DNA from: CAVROP01 sp050008495
GTDB taxonomy: Bacteria; Acidobacteriota; Terriglobia; UBA7540
Direction: 5' to 3'
Assembly: GCA_050008495.1 (NCBI GenBank)
Contig: JBEKMN010000003.1
Span: forward strand, 62,001 to 126,000
Length of the DNA: 64,000 nucleotides
Shown here piece by piece: positions 18,607-27,524 of this stretch (positions within the stretch are counted from its first letter, which is position 1; every line of letters starts with the position of its first letter). Below the pieces are notes generated by a model. That model had not been told where the DNA came from and did no database searches. It worked only from the letters and a program-made list of their open reading frames with translations. A program made the position numbers and the translations under genes.

Positions 18607-19761
18607 TCATTTCGAGGGCTGCCTCGCAGAGTTTTTTCCCGCGACCACGCGCTCCATGCACTCCAAGAGCTGAGCCGCGGCTCTGCCCCAGCTAAAACAA
18701 GCCGCCCGGCTAAGCCCCTTTTCGATCATCGCTTTCCGTAGGCTATCGTCACCTCTCACCCGCAAAATGGCCTCTGCGAATGCCTCGGGTTCAGTGGGAG
18801 AAACCAGCAGAGCCGCCTCCCCGACAACCTCCGGTACGGAGGATGTATTCGAAGCTATGACCGGGACTCCGCAAGCCATCGCTTCCACCAGGGGTAGCCC
18901 AAAACCCTCATAAAGCGAAGGAAATACAAACACACTACTCCCTGAGTATAACACGGGCAGGTCTTCCTCCGGCACCACGCCCAGGAAACGGACTTCGTCG
19001 CCGGTAAGGCCTAGGCGGCGGATGGTTTCGTCCAGTTGAGTGTTCTTCCAGCCTCGTGCCCCAGCCACGACAAGCTGGAAACAGTCTTTTACTCGATCGC
19101 GTAGTATCTTCCACGCTTCAACCAGAGTAGCCAGGTTCTTGCGCGGCTGCACGGTTCCTACCGCGAGTGCGTAGTCTGTCGATACCCCGTACCTGCCGGC
19201 GACATATTCTGCCGCCATTAAGTGGTCTTGGGGTTTGTAGGCCGAGTCGATCCCTAGATGAATGACCTCCATCCTCGATTCGGGAAGGTGCAAGACGCGT
19301 TGGAGATCGCGTGCTGTCGACTGCGAATCCGAGACGATCCTGTCCGCTTTTTGAACCGATGGCCAGACCAGCAACCGATGGGCATAGTAGGTCTTCCGGC
19401 TCATCGTCTGTGGATAAAGGCGCCACTCGAGGTCGTGCACAGTGAGAACGGTTGCGACACGAGAAGGAATAGCGAGGTGCGGAATGTACATCGCGCTCCA
19501 AAAGACGTCCAAATTGTCTTCAAGAATCGCCCTTCTTCCTTCCGTCAAAAACCAGACAATGCCCGGAAGGCGAGATCCGCGTGACGCTATTCTCTTGTGC
19601 CAGCGCGGGTTCCCCAAAGGAAAGTCAAATTCGCGGTGTGAGTACAAGTAGTAGGAATTCGCCTGGTCGGCCTTTTCGAGCTCGCGGGCAAGGCCTCTCA
19701 CGACCCGGGGAACCCCTGCGGCCTGTACTGACAGCGGCCGAGCGTCAATGCCGATTCTCAT
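18607..19761 (-). CDS. Glycosyltransferase family 4, paralogue A
   Basis: A 384-residue GT-B glycosyltransferase. The N-terminus is MRIGIDARPLSVQAAGVPRV, followed by VLTVHDLEWRLYP, VGTVQPRKNLATLV and the donor motif YEGFGLPLVEAMACGVPV. The start chosen is the ATG at 19761, where the conserved family N-terminus begins; the frame stays open to 19863, but the extra residues run into the end of a decayed third copy of this gene. It is closely related in protein and in DNA to the gene at 21125-22270; the donor-site region can be aligned base for base by eye. The two are products of a duplication and may use similar donors. Confidence 0.9.
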   Translation of the reverse strand: MRIGIDARPLSVQAAGVPRVVRGLARELEKADQANSYYLYSHREFDFPLGNPRWHKRIASRGSRLPGIVWFLTEGRRAILEDNLDVFWSAMYIPHLAIPSRVATVLTVHDLEWRLYPQTMSRKTYYAHRLLVWPSVQKADRIVSDSQSTARDLQRVLHLPESRMEVIHLGIDSAYKPQDHLMAAEYVAGRYGVSTDYALAVGTVQPRKNLATLVEAWKILRDRVKDCFQLVVAGARGWKNTQLDETIRRLGLTGDEVRFLGVVPEEDLPVLYSGSSVFVFPSLYEGFGLPLVEAMACGVPVIASNTSSVPEVVGEAALLVSPTEPEAFAEAILRVRGDDSLRKAMIEKGLSRAACFSWGRAAAQLLECMERVVAGKNSARQPSK

Positions 19762-19817
19762 TCTGATCTCGAGGGGTAACCCTTGCGGTTGCCTGAGGGT
19801 GACGGCAAGGGCCGCCG

Positions 19818-19912
19818 CTATTGCTGTTGCAAATGCTTTTGATGCACCACATTCTGCATGCACGTCAAAGTTTCTCGAGCTGCTTTGTCCCAGCGGAAGC
19901 CGGCCGGCTGCT
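19818..19912 (-). pseudogene. C-terminal remnant of a third GT4 paralogue
   Basis: Read on the minus strand, this piece gives AGFRWDKAARETLTCMQNV and ends a few codons later in TAG at 19818-19820. It matches the C-terminal end of the paralogue at 21125-22270 (TGFRWDTSARHHLACMQSV), including the DNA around CTGCATGCA. Upstream of about 19912 the similarity stops abruptly. So only about the last 30 codons of a former glycosyltransferase remain. Confidence 0.75.
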
Positions 19913-20135
19913 GGCTGGGAACGAACTCAACATCAGCACTTTCGGCACCGATGGACAGTGGGGCGAAGTCGACAACCCGCAGGAAGTGGCGCTATACGAG
20001 AGCATGGCAAGGGAAGGCGATCTCCAGCTCCAAGAAGCGTCACTCTAGGCGTGGCCAAAGTTCCCCCGGCGTGGGACGATTGCCTCAACGATGTCAGAAG
20101 GGACGACCTCGTGCTGATGGCAAATCTCCCGCTCC
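19913..20135. other. Intergenic spacer with coding-like debris
   Basis: About 220 bases between the GT remnant and the sulfotransferase gene. The plus strand reads ELNISTFGTDGQWGEVDN and continues to a TAG at about 20048 with codon choice like a real gene; the minus strand has no sensible frame through it. I do not recognise the protein. It may be the end of a lost plus-strand gene or chance. Confidence 0.35.
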
Positions 20136-20990
20136 TCACAAGGTATAACCGATTCTTTCAATCCGCCTTTTCGTTTCGGCATCCAGCTCATCCGTGAAGG
20201 CTTTGAATCGGGGGACTTCTTTTTCGACCGACAGGTAGCGGAAGGGCTTGGACAGAGGACGTTGCAGGCGTACCCGGCTCAAATCAAGATCAACGGACAT
20301 CACCTGAGCGATCTTGGAGAACTCTCTTGCCGGATCGGTCATAAAGTCCTCAAACCGTAGGGCGAGTGTGGCGGATTGGAGATAGAGTTCAGTTTCTTCA
20401 ATGAAGTCCCGGAACGACAGAAAGGGCAGGCCAGGCGCAACAGCGAAGAAACTAGGGTCGCCATCTGCAAAGGCCCTGAATTCACCAAAATGCTCGTCCA
20501 GATCGGTACAGAAATCGTCTGTTTTCTTATAGACTTGCGAGATGCAAACCCCGTATTTGTCGTGAAGGAAGGTCCGCCAATAAACCCAATTGGACAGTAG
20601 AGAATCGAGGGGGTGACGATAGATGAAAATCAAGTCGGCGATTCTCGATCGGACCGCTTCCAGGACCAGGCGCGTGACCGATGGCAAAGCCTGGTGGCGA
20701 GAAACGTGACTGATCGTGGCATGGCCGCTATAGATCATAGAGGTTGGACGTTGATGGTGGCGGATCGTATCCCTGAAGTACTTCGCCCTTCTTCCCGTGT
20801 ACTGCATCACCAAGCCGTTGATGTAGAGCCTTCCCGTGCCGAACAATCCAATCAGGTAAGCCGTCCTGTCGTTCCCCGGGCTGAAGACTTTCCAGTACCA
20901 ATCGGTTTCCGCCGGATACTCGGAGGCTCTTCGCAGTCTCCAGCGAACGGCTTTAGGCACGAATCTTTTTAGCTTCTGAGACACCCGCAT
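20136..20990 (-). CDS. Sulfotransferase family protein
   Basis: A 284-residue protein with the layout of PAPS-dependent sulfotransferases. YLIGLFGTGRLYIN near residue 50 fits the 5'-phosphosulfate loop, and FIYRHPLDSLLSNW fits the 3'-phosphate-binding motif with its conserved Arg and Ser. ATLALRFEDFMTDP near the C-terminus is a usual family segment (RYEDL). It would transfer sulfate from PAPS to a sugar hydroxyl, presumably on a lipid-linked unit or nucleotide sugar. The start is the ATG at 20990 (MRVSQKLKRF); the longer open frame to 21170 looks non-coding. It separates two paralogous glycosyltransferases and may have entered with that rearrangement. Confidence 0.82.
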   Translation of the reverse strand: MRVSQKLKRFVPKAVRWRLRRASEYPAETDWYWKVFSPGNDRTAYLIGLFGTGRLYINGLVMQYTGRRAKYFRDTIRHHQRPTSMIYSGHATISHVSRHQALPSVTRLVLEAVRSRIADLIFIYRHPLDSLLSNWVYWRTFLHDKYGVCISQVYKKTDDFCTDLDEHFGEFRAFADGDPSFFAVAPGLPFLSFRDFIEETELYLQSATLALRFEDFMTDPAREFSKIAQVMSVDLDLSRVRLQRPLSKPFRYLSVEKEVPRFKAFTDELDAETKRRIERIGYTL

Positions 20991-21124
20991 TCGGTCGGCT
21001 CCAACTTGCTCGAGGTTCCTATGTCCTGGATGGAACCCTGTGGCCGTTCGAGGGCTTCTACAGCGACCCAACGTGGCGCCCCGAGGGCCGGGCGTGGAAG
21101 CACAGCCTATCCGAACCACCAGGC

Positions 21125-22270
21125 TTATCGCCTTTCGGAGTTTTTGCGTGTCACTACACTCTGCATGCACGCCAGATGGTGGCGAGCTGATGTGTCCCAG
21201 CGGAAGCCGGTCGCCTGCTTCAGTCCCTTCTCGATCATCGCCCTCCGCAAGCCCTCGTCGCTTCTCACTCGCAGGATCGCTTCCGCGAATGCCTCCGGCT
21301 CGGTAGGTGGAACCAGCAGGCCGGCGTCACCCACAACCTCTGGAATAGAAGATGTGTTTGAGGCAACGACCGGGACCCCGCAAGCCATTGCCTCCACCAG
21401 CGGGAGACCAAATCCCTCATAAAGTGAAGGAAATACGAATAGACTGCTCCCGGAGTATAGCATGGGCAGGTCTTCATCCGGCACAAAGCCCAGGAAACGA
21501 ATGTCTTTGTCGGTCAGGCCGAGAGATTGGACAGCATTGAGAAAACCCGAGAATCTGCCGCCCCTTGCGCCCGCCACCAGAAGCTGCAAGGAGATTTCGC
21601 CGGCCCCGCGCAGGATTTTCAGAGCTCGAACGAGGGTGATGAGGTTCTTGTGCGGCACAATCGTGCCCAGGGTCAAAATATAGTCCTTCGACACCCCGTA
21701 CTTGGCGGCTATAAATTCGGCGGCGGCTCGAGGGTCCTGTGGCTGGTGGGCTGTGCCGACCCCAAGATAAATGACTTCGATTTTTGACTCAGGCACCTTC
21801 AGGACCCGCTCGAGGTCTCTCGCTGTGGAGCGAGACTCCACGATGATCCTGTCCGCTTGCTGCGTCGACCGCTCGAAAAAGAGCCAGAACATGCATCGGT
21901 GGAAAAGGCCCGCGATGTGGGAGTAGAGAGGCCAGGTAAGGTCATGAACTGTGAGGACCTTCGCGAGCTCCGAGGGAAGCCTGAGAGGCAGCATATCAAC
22001 AGTGCCCCAGAATAGATCGAGCCGGTCACGAATGATCACCCGCCGGCCTACGGTTTGCAGCCACAACGTTCCCGGCAAGAAAGGGGGCCCGGGGACGATC
22101 CGTTTATGCCAACGGCCGCCCTCCCAAGGGAGTTCGAAGTCGCGGTCGGAGTAAAGGTAGTAGCAATTCTCGGAGTCAATCTTGTGCAGTTCTTCGATGA
22201 CGCACTGGATTACTCGAGCCGTCCCTGCGCGCACGCGCGATAAAGGGAGAGCGCTAATGCCGATTTTCAT
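21125..22270 (-). CDS. Glycosyltransferase family 4, paralogue B
   Basis: A 381-residue GT-B glycosyltransferase beginning MKIGISALPLSRVRAGTARV, with VLTVHDLTWPLYS, LGTIVPHKNLITLV and the donor motif YEGFGLPLVEAMACGVPV. It is clearly paralogous to 18607-19761 across its whole length. The ATG at 22270 follows an AAAGGAG at about 12 bases; an ATG at 22297 is open but without a site. The 134-base gap downstream (20991-21124) has a plus-strand stretch reading YVLDGTLWPFEGFYSDPTW, again coding-like but unrecognised. Confidence 0.9.
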   Translation of the reverse strand: MKIGISALPLSRVRAGTARVIQCVIEELHKIDSENCYYLYSDRDFELPWEGGRWHKRIVPGPPFLPGTLWLQTVGRRVIIRDRLDLFWGTVDMLPLRLPSELAKVLTVHDLTWPLYSHIAGLFHRCMFWLFFERSTQQADRIIVESRSTARDLERVLKVPESKIEVIYLGVGTAHQPQDPRAAAEFIAAKYGVSKDYILTLGTIVPHKNLITLVRALKILRGAGEISLQLLVAGARGGRFSGFLNAVQSLGLTDKDIRFLGFVPDEDLPMLYSGSSLFVFPSLYEGFGLPLVEAMACGVPVVASNTSSIPEVVGDAGLLVPPTEPEAFAEAILRVRSDEGLRRAMIEKGLKQATGFRWDTSARHHLACMQSVVTRKNSERR

Positions 22271-22348
22271 CGAGCACACCAACTCCTTTGGGCGCATCGT
22301 CTCGCGTCCGTGTTTTTCCGCAGCCCCAAGCGATTCCCAAGGCTGGGT

Positions 22349-23461
22349 TCACAATACCATCCGGTCGGCTTCCGCGCCCAAAGAGGACAAACGGCGGAGC
22401 AGTTGGTCGCATTCGGGAATCCGCTTGTCAAGCATAAAGACGTCAGTATACCCAGGCTCCCGGCCGGAAACCTCGGTCACAAAACGGCGAATTTCAGTGG
22501 GAGCTATGAGGTTGAACCGAGTGGGATTTGACACATAGAAGAGGTCGAACAGGTGAAACGATTCACCTAGACTCTCCAAATAGGATCGCGCCTGCTCGAA
22601 ACCGCCGGCCACCTGGGTGGGCGCGAGTTCGAAAATGATGGAGACAAGCCGCGTGGGAAGGAGTTGCAACAGGCGACTAATGATTACCGAATCGGATCCT
22701 TCCACGTCGATCTTTACGAATAGGGGTTGGTCGCAATGGTGCCGCTCCAGGTAGCTTAAGATATCGACGCTTTGGACGATCAGGGTGCTCGATGAGATGT
22801 GCCGGCGTCCCGGTGCCAATCGGCTGAGTTTGCTCCTTAGCACCTTTCCCACGCATTCAATCTTGCTTTTCAGAGACTTCCCTTTCATCGACTGGCGCCA
22901 GAAGTGGATTAGCCGGCCGGACCCTCCTTGAGCGCGTGTATCTTCCTGAATGATGTGGCCCCCGTCGGAGTACCCGCTCGTATAGGCGAATAACATCAGG
23001 CCGTCAAACTCTGAGACGGCCAGATCTTCATGCTTCACAATGTCTCCCAAGCCGTTCAGCTCGATGCTGTAGCGCACCAACTCTCCGACTTCGGTAGGTT
23101 CAAAGGCGATTACTCGGTTGGCTCGCGCGAATGTTCGAATGCAATTTCCTATCTTCAGGCTGAACTCCCCAACATGGCTGCCAATGTCCAGCGCCACAAA
23201 GTCGACTCCGTGCTTCCACAAATGGTGCATAAAAACATAGATCCCGTACCGGGCTAGAGAGAGTCTTTCGACGTTCTCGGGCGTGACCACCGAAGGAGGG
23301 TAGCCATGTTGGCGGATGAAGTGTTGGTAGTCCTGGAGCGACTGGCTCTTTCGTCCTTGGGGTATTGCGTGGTCATACAAGTAGTCGTCCTTGAACATGA
23401 AGAGCTTCAAACCGTCGAAGTCGACGAGATCAATCTCTTCATTGCCCAGCCGGCGACTCAC
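22349..23461 (-). CDS. FkbM family methyltransferase
   Basis: A 370-residue SAM-dependent methyltransferase. The FkbM domain is seen from about residue 90: VALDIGSHVGEFSLKIG (SAM motif I), RVIAFEPTEVGELV (motif II, with the FEP signature of the family), and near residue 245 LFVKIDVEGSDSVII, where KIDVEG is the FkbM hallmark. The N-terminal 80 residues are not assigned. In glycan loci such enzymes O-methylate sugar hydroxyls, which would block or cap chain growth. The start is GTG behind CGGGGG. The 174 bases upstream show no clear feature. Confidence 0.88.
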   Translation of the reverse strand: MSRRLGNEEIDLVDFDGLKLFMFKDDYLYDHAIPQGRKSQSLQDYQHFIRQHGYPPSVVTPENVERLSLARYGIYVFMHHLWKHGVDFVALDIGSHVGEFSLKIGNCIRTFARANRVIAFEPTEVGELVRYSIELNGLGDIVKHEDLAVSEFDGLMLFAYTSGYSDGGHIIQEDTRAQGGSGRLIHFWRQSMKGKSLKSKIECVGKVLRSKLSRLAPGRRHISSSTLIVQSVDILSYLERHHCDQPLFVKIDVEGSDSVIISRLLQLLPTRLVSIIFELAPTQVAGGFEQARSYLESLGESFHLFDLFYVSNPTRFNLIAPTEIRRFVTEVSGREPGYTDVFMLDKRIPECDQLLRRLSSLGAEADRMVL

Positions 23462-23635
23462 GCGCGCACCCCCGCAGAAAAGTCGGGTTTAGATAGTACC
23501 TCGTTGCACCGTACTAGCTGTCTCAAATTCAGTCCCCTCGGCGTACCCAAGCTGACGGCCGTTCGCTGTCTGGCCGGCAGTGTCGCGATTCTCTTGGCTG
23601 AGCAGCCATCGCTGCCTCTCCGTGCGTTTCGGAGT

Positions 23636-24637
23636 TCATTTAGGCGTTGCTCGCGCCGCCGACCAAACCGACGAGAGCCATCGAATGTGAAGCCTCTTCA
23701 GCCATCGAATTAGGGATGGGGGAAGAAGTGCCAATCCGAAATATAACATAAACCGCAGATTATGCAGGACCTGCGGATGAGCACGCGCGGCGGCCCGGCC
23801 ATACTGCAAGACATGCGGAAGCGAAGCGTTCCATCTGCGGAGCTCTGGCAAGTCGATGGCCAGCTCCCGTGTTACGTGGCGGCCGATCTCGCGGTCCAGG
23901 TTCCCCCCGTGCAGGGCTACCAGATCGTGAGTCGCTCGGGCGAGTTTGAGCCGCTCATCCAACATTTGCAGAGAATTGGCAAGAATCTTCTGCGTGGTTT
24001 GCGACGAATGGACACGATTTGAGATGAGCAATTCGTCTAGGAACGCTACTTGTCCCTCAAATGCCAGGCGCTGCCACAGGTCCGCATCCGCGCTCAGTCT
24101 CAAGTTGGGGTCGAATGCCCCGAGTTTCAACGCGAGCGATCGCCTGAACATGGCGCTAGGCATAACAATATAGCCTCTCGTCCAGTAGCCGGCAACAAAA
24201 TCCAGGCCACCGGCAAGCGGGGGCCAAGAATGCGGGCGAGTTACGCAGAGAACGGTCCCACCCGCATCAATTGCCTGGGCGGCGGTGTGGACCAGCACCA
24301 CTTCCGGATTTGATTCTAGAACCTCCACTTCCCGCCGTAGCAGCCCCGGCAGCATGACGTCATCGTCATGGAAGACTATGGCGTACTCGCCCTGCGCAAG
24401 ATTCAGGCAGCGGTTCCAGTTCTCTACTAACCCCATATTCTGGGGGTTGCGGACGTACTTGATTCTGGAATCCCGAAATCCCCGGATCACGTCGTCGGTG
24501 TGGTCCGGGGAGGCGTCATTGACGATGAGGAGTTCATAGTCGCGAAACTCCTGGGACAGCACGCTTTCAATGGACGCCGGCAGAAAACGTGCCTTATTGA
24601 AGGTTGGAAGGCAGACAGTTACCTTCGGATTGTGCAT
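23636..24637 (-). CDS. Glycosyltransferase family 2
   Basis: An inverting GT-A glycosyltransferase of 333 residues. The N-terminal domain has VTVCLPTFNKARFLPASIESVL, the nucleotide-binding ELLIVNDASPDHTDDVI, then YAIVFHDDDVMLPG, where the HDDD is the metal-binding DxD, and SADADLWQRL further on, equivalent to the ED-type catalytic region. The last ~70 residues include a hydrophobic stretch that may tether it to the membrane. Its first codons overlap the end of the upstream GT4 gene by 19 bases, so translation is likely coupled. Confidence 0.9.
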   Translation of the reverse strand: MHNPKVTVCLPTFNKARFLPASIESVLSQEFRDYELLIVNDASPDHTDDVIRGFRDSRIKYVRNPQNMGLVENWNRCLNLAQGEYAIVFHDDDVMLPGLLRREVEVLESNPEVVLVHTAAQAIDAGGTVLCVTRPHSWPPLAGGLDFVAGYWTRGYIVMPSAMFRRSLALKLGAFDPNLRLSADADLWQRLAFEGQVAFLDELLISNRVHSSQTTQKILANSLQMLDERLKLARATHDLVALHGGNLDREIGRHVTRELAIDLPELRRWNASLPHVLQYGRAAARAHPQVLHNLRFMLYFGLALLPPSLIRWLKRLHIRWLSSVWSAARATPK

Positions 24638-25860
24638 GACCGCGCATCCTCACATATCCCCGGACGCAGGCCTCGCGCACGCTTCAGATGCCAGAGCAAC
24701 CTCTCTCCGGCTTGCTCGAGCGTCCAGCCCTGCCTGACAACCTCGATCCCCCTACCCCCCATCAGTTGTGCGCGGGCTTCATCCTCAAGTAATTCCCTGA
24801 CCGCTTGGGCAAAAGCTTCTTCATCTCGTTCCGTTAGGATCCCCGTCTCATTGTGAAGGACCGTTTCTCTGACGCCGCCTTCTTTAACGGCAACGACTGG
24901 CGTACCGCAGCTCATGGCCTCCAGGGGGGCTAAGCCTAGAGGTTCGAGAATGGCTGCATAGACAAAGAGTCTTGCCTGATTGTACAGACTGACAAGTTCG
25001 CTCTCCCGGACATCGGTCTTTGTTTCAAGCGTTACGTCCAGCTCGGCGGCCGTTTGTTGCAAATACGCCTGCCACCCCGGAAGGGCGGAGTTCCCCACGA
25101 TTACCAGCCTCGGCCGTATCTGCTTCTCGATGAGACTCAAGGCCCGAATGACGAAGTCGAACCCTTTATGCGGGAAGTAGGTCCCCACTGACAGAATGAA
25201 ACTCTCTTTGGGCAAACCGAGGGGTCGAAAAAGGGCGGTGTCTATTCCAAGCTGGGAAACGAAGGAGTTGAGCCCGTATGATCTAAGAATAGCCTCTCGA
25301 GAAAAGTAGGAGTTCGCAAGGATGTATTTTGCGCAAGACACATTCTGTCTGTCGAGCCTCGCCAACCTGCTCCTCATATGGGCTTGTCGGAATTTCTTGT
25401 ACATCGGCACGGGGAGGGTGGGTGCAGCCTGCGCGACTCTCTCGATGAAAGCTTCGTGCCCGCGAAAGGGCTGCTGGCAGTAGTACGCGGTCGGTTTCTC
25501 GAGATGCTTCAAGATGAATGGTGTATTGGTGAATCGGTCTTGTTCCGACAACACAACGTCGTAGGGGCCCGAGTTGATCGCCTCGGCAATCTGCTTTTGT
25601 ATCCATTCAATGTCAGCCCAGGAGTGAAAGAGGCGGAAGACTTTTCGGAAGGAGGACAAAACAATGCTCAATCGTGTGCCTCGCTGGGGATAAACATGAA
25701 TACCGCTCACGATGTCTTTGAGCGGCAAATACTCCTCGTCAGCCGTGGATGGCACATGGAGGTCCACCTGATGGCCGGCTTGCACGATGTGCCTGACGGA
25801 ATTGTATAACGCCCTTTTGGCCCCCCCGGACGGCAAGTTGTGAAACACGGCAATTTTCAT
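24619..25860 (-). CDS. Glycosyltransferase family 4
   Basis: A 413-residue GT-B glycosyltransferase starting MKIAVFHNLPSGGAKRAL, which has the glycine acceptor loop. SVGTYFPHKGFDFVIRAL and LEPLGLAPLEAMSCGTPVV form the donor site. It also has AYYCQQPFRGHEAF, a segment like the CYCHTP region of WbaZ-like enzymes. The ATG start is unambiguous. It precedes and slightly overlaps a GT2 gene, so the two probably act on consecutive sugars. Confidence 0.9.
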   Translation of the reverse strand: MKIAVFHNLPSGGAKRALYNSVRHIVQAGHQVDLHVPSTADEEYLPLKDIVSGIHVYPQRGTRLSIVLSSFRKVFRLFHSWADIEWIQKQIAEAINSGPYDVVLSEQDRFTNTPFILKHLEKPTAYYCQQPFRGHEAFIERVAQAAPTLPVPMYKKFRQAHMRSRLARLDRQNVSCAKYILANSYFSREAILRSYGLNSFVSQLGIDTALFRPLGLPKESFILSVGTYFPHKGFDFVIRALSLIEKQIRPRLVIVGNSALPGWQAYLQQTAAELDVTLETKTDVRESELVSLYNQARLFVYAAILEPLGLAPLEAMSCGTPVVAVKEGGVRETVLHNETGILTERDEEAFAQAVRELLEDEARAQLMGGRGIEVVRQGWTLEQAGERLLWHLKRARGLRPGICEDARSCTIRR

Positions 25861-25890
25861 TTCGCTGACTGTACCCTTAGCGACTGTTTG

Positions 25891-27462
25891 TCACTCCCCG
25901 GACACTCGGCGCACCGCTGGACCGAGTACAGGTAATAATCTGGCAGCCTGGTTCAAATCGAACTTGTCAAAGAACCTGGTTATGACCAAAGCCAATAGGT
26001 AAACCACCCCAAAGACAACGACCTCTAACATCAGCCCGCCCCAACCGAGGGTTCTCCGCGAACTGATCAGTAAACACGTTCCCGCGCCGGCCAGCGAAGC
26101 ACTCATTGGTTTTAGGTACGACTCCGTGAATAGGCGTTTGTAGGGATAACCACTATATCGATGAAAAAGGTACATGAAAAGCGTCGTACCTACACAGGCT
26201 GAGACGAGAGTCCCCATGACGGCGCCCGCAAAACCATAATGCCGGATCAGGAAGAAGCTCATTGCCAAGTTTAGAACCGTGGAGGAAACGGCCGAGTTTA
26301 CTGCGGGAGCTAGCTCCCCTTGGCCGACGGAGACATAAACCCCCGGACCTGTCGTCACGACCACAATGTTGGTCAGAACCAGAAGCGCCAGCGGAACGGC
26401 AACGACGCTCAAATGGGTGCCCAGCCACAAGTTCACAAACGGGCGGCAAAGAAGCGAGGCCAGCACAACCATCGGTACGCTGAAGACGGCCATATATTTG
26501 TGCGCCCGGTAGTAAAGTTCCTGCAGTTTCTCGCCGTGACCCTTGGCATCGAGTTCTGACGCCGCTGCCAGGAGCGGCGACAGCAATAATTCCGGCAAGC
26601 GCCGCGCCCTCATGCCGGCAGAGTTCGCGATGTTGTACCATCCCACCGGAGTAACACCCACAAGCCAGGCCAAGTAAACCTTTTCGATTTGGCTCTGGAC
26701 CACGGAGCCGATCTGGGTCGAGTAGAGGCGCCAACTGAAGCTGAAAATCTCCTTCATCTCTTCCCGATCAAAGTGAAGGGGGTTTACGGAAACCTGTGGG
26801 AGCAGCTTGTGCGCCGACCCCATTAGAAGTGCAAGGCTAACGATTGCGCCCGCTAAGTTGGCGTAGATCAAACCCCGCAATTGCCAGCCGAGGACTAAGA
26901 AAACGACTGTGAAGAGCGCGTTGCTAACCACACCAACAAAGCCGAGAACGCTGCTGAGGTCCATCCGCTGCAAGCCGAGGACAACTGACGAGAAGGGCGC
27001 TGTGAGGAAGTTGGTTCCCATGGTCAAAATCATGATCAGCCAGAGGGTGCGAAGCTCCGTAAAAGGTGTGGCCACGTTTCGAAAGAGGATGGGCAGCAAA
27101 CGGCCGGCGAAAACCCAGAGGCTGCCCGTCAGCAAAATTGAAATGAGGAGATAAAACATCAGACCTGTATCGAGTAACCGCTTCAGCGCCGCGAAATCAC
27201 CCTTGGCGAAATATTCGGCCACATGTTTGGTAAGAGTCCCGAACATGCCCAGATCAGTGAGCGAGGTAAAGCCGAGGATCGTCATGAAAACCGCATAGCT
27301 TCCATATTCGGAAATCCCAACTCTCCCCAGAATAAACGGGATAAGGAGGAAGGGAATAGGAAACACCAGTAGGTTCTGAAGCGCCGAAAAAAGTGTATTA
27401 CGAACCACTTTGGAACTTACAGGTTTCTGTTCGGGCGCAAATAGCCTCGCCAACAATTCCAC
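25891..27462 (-). CDS. Oligosaccharide flippase 1 (Wzx-like, MATE/MVF superfamily)
   Basis: A 523-residue polytopic membrane protein with about fourteen helices and the polysaccharide-synthesis protein layout: VVRNTLFSALQNLLVFPIPFLLIPFILGRVGISEYGSYAV at the N-terminus has the GxxxYG(x)Y motif typical of Wzx. Such proteins flip undecaprenyl-diphosphate-linked repeat units from the cytoplasmic to the periplasmic leaflet. Starts at GTG behind GAGGTAA. It is the first encountered of two flippases in the locus; the second lies at 31785-33302 and is only distantly similar by eye. Confidence 0.88.
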   Translation of the reverse strand: MELLARLFAPEQKPVSSKVVRNTLFSALQNLLVFPIPFLLIPFILGRVGISEYGSYAVFMTILGFTSLTDLGMFGTLTKHVAEYFAKGDFAALKRLLDTGLMFYLLISILLTGSLWVFAGRLLPILFRNVATPFTELRTLWLIMILTMGTNFLTAPFSSVVLGLQRMDLSSVLGFVGVVSNALFTVVFLVLGWQLRGLIYANLAGAIVSLALLMGSAHKLLPQVSVNPLHFDREEMKEIFSFSWRLYSTQIGSVVQSQIEKVYLAWLVGVTPVGWYNIANSAGMRARRLPELLLSPLLAAASELDAKGHGEKLQELYYRAHKYMAVFSVPMVVLASLLCRPFVNLWLGTHLSVVAVPLALLVLTNIVVVTTGPGVYVSVGQGELAPAVNSAVSSTVLNLAMSFFLIRHYGFAGAVMGTLVSACVGTTLFMYLFHRYSGYPYKRLFTESYLKPMSASLAGAGTCLLISSRRTLGWGGLMLEVVVFGVVYLLALVITRFFDKFDLNQAARLLPVLGPAVRRVSGE

Positions 27463-27524
27463 GGTTACCTCAACCGAAAGAGCCTGTGCTTAGCTTGCGC
27501 AGGCAGGGCCAACAAGGCAATACA

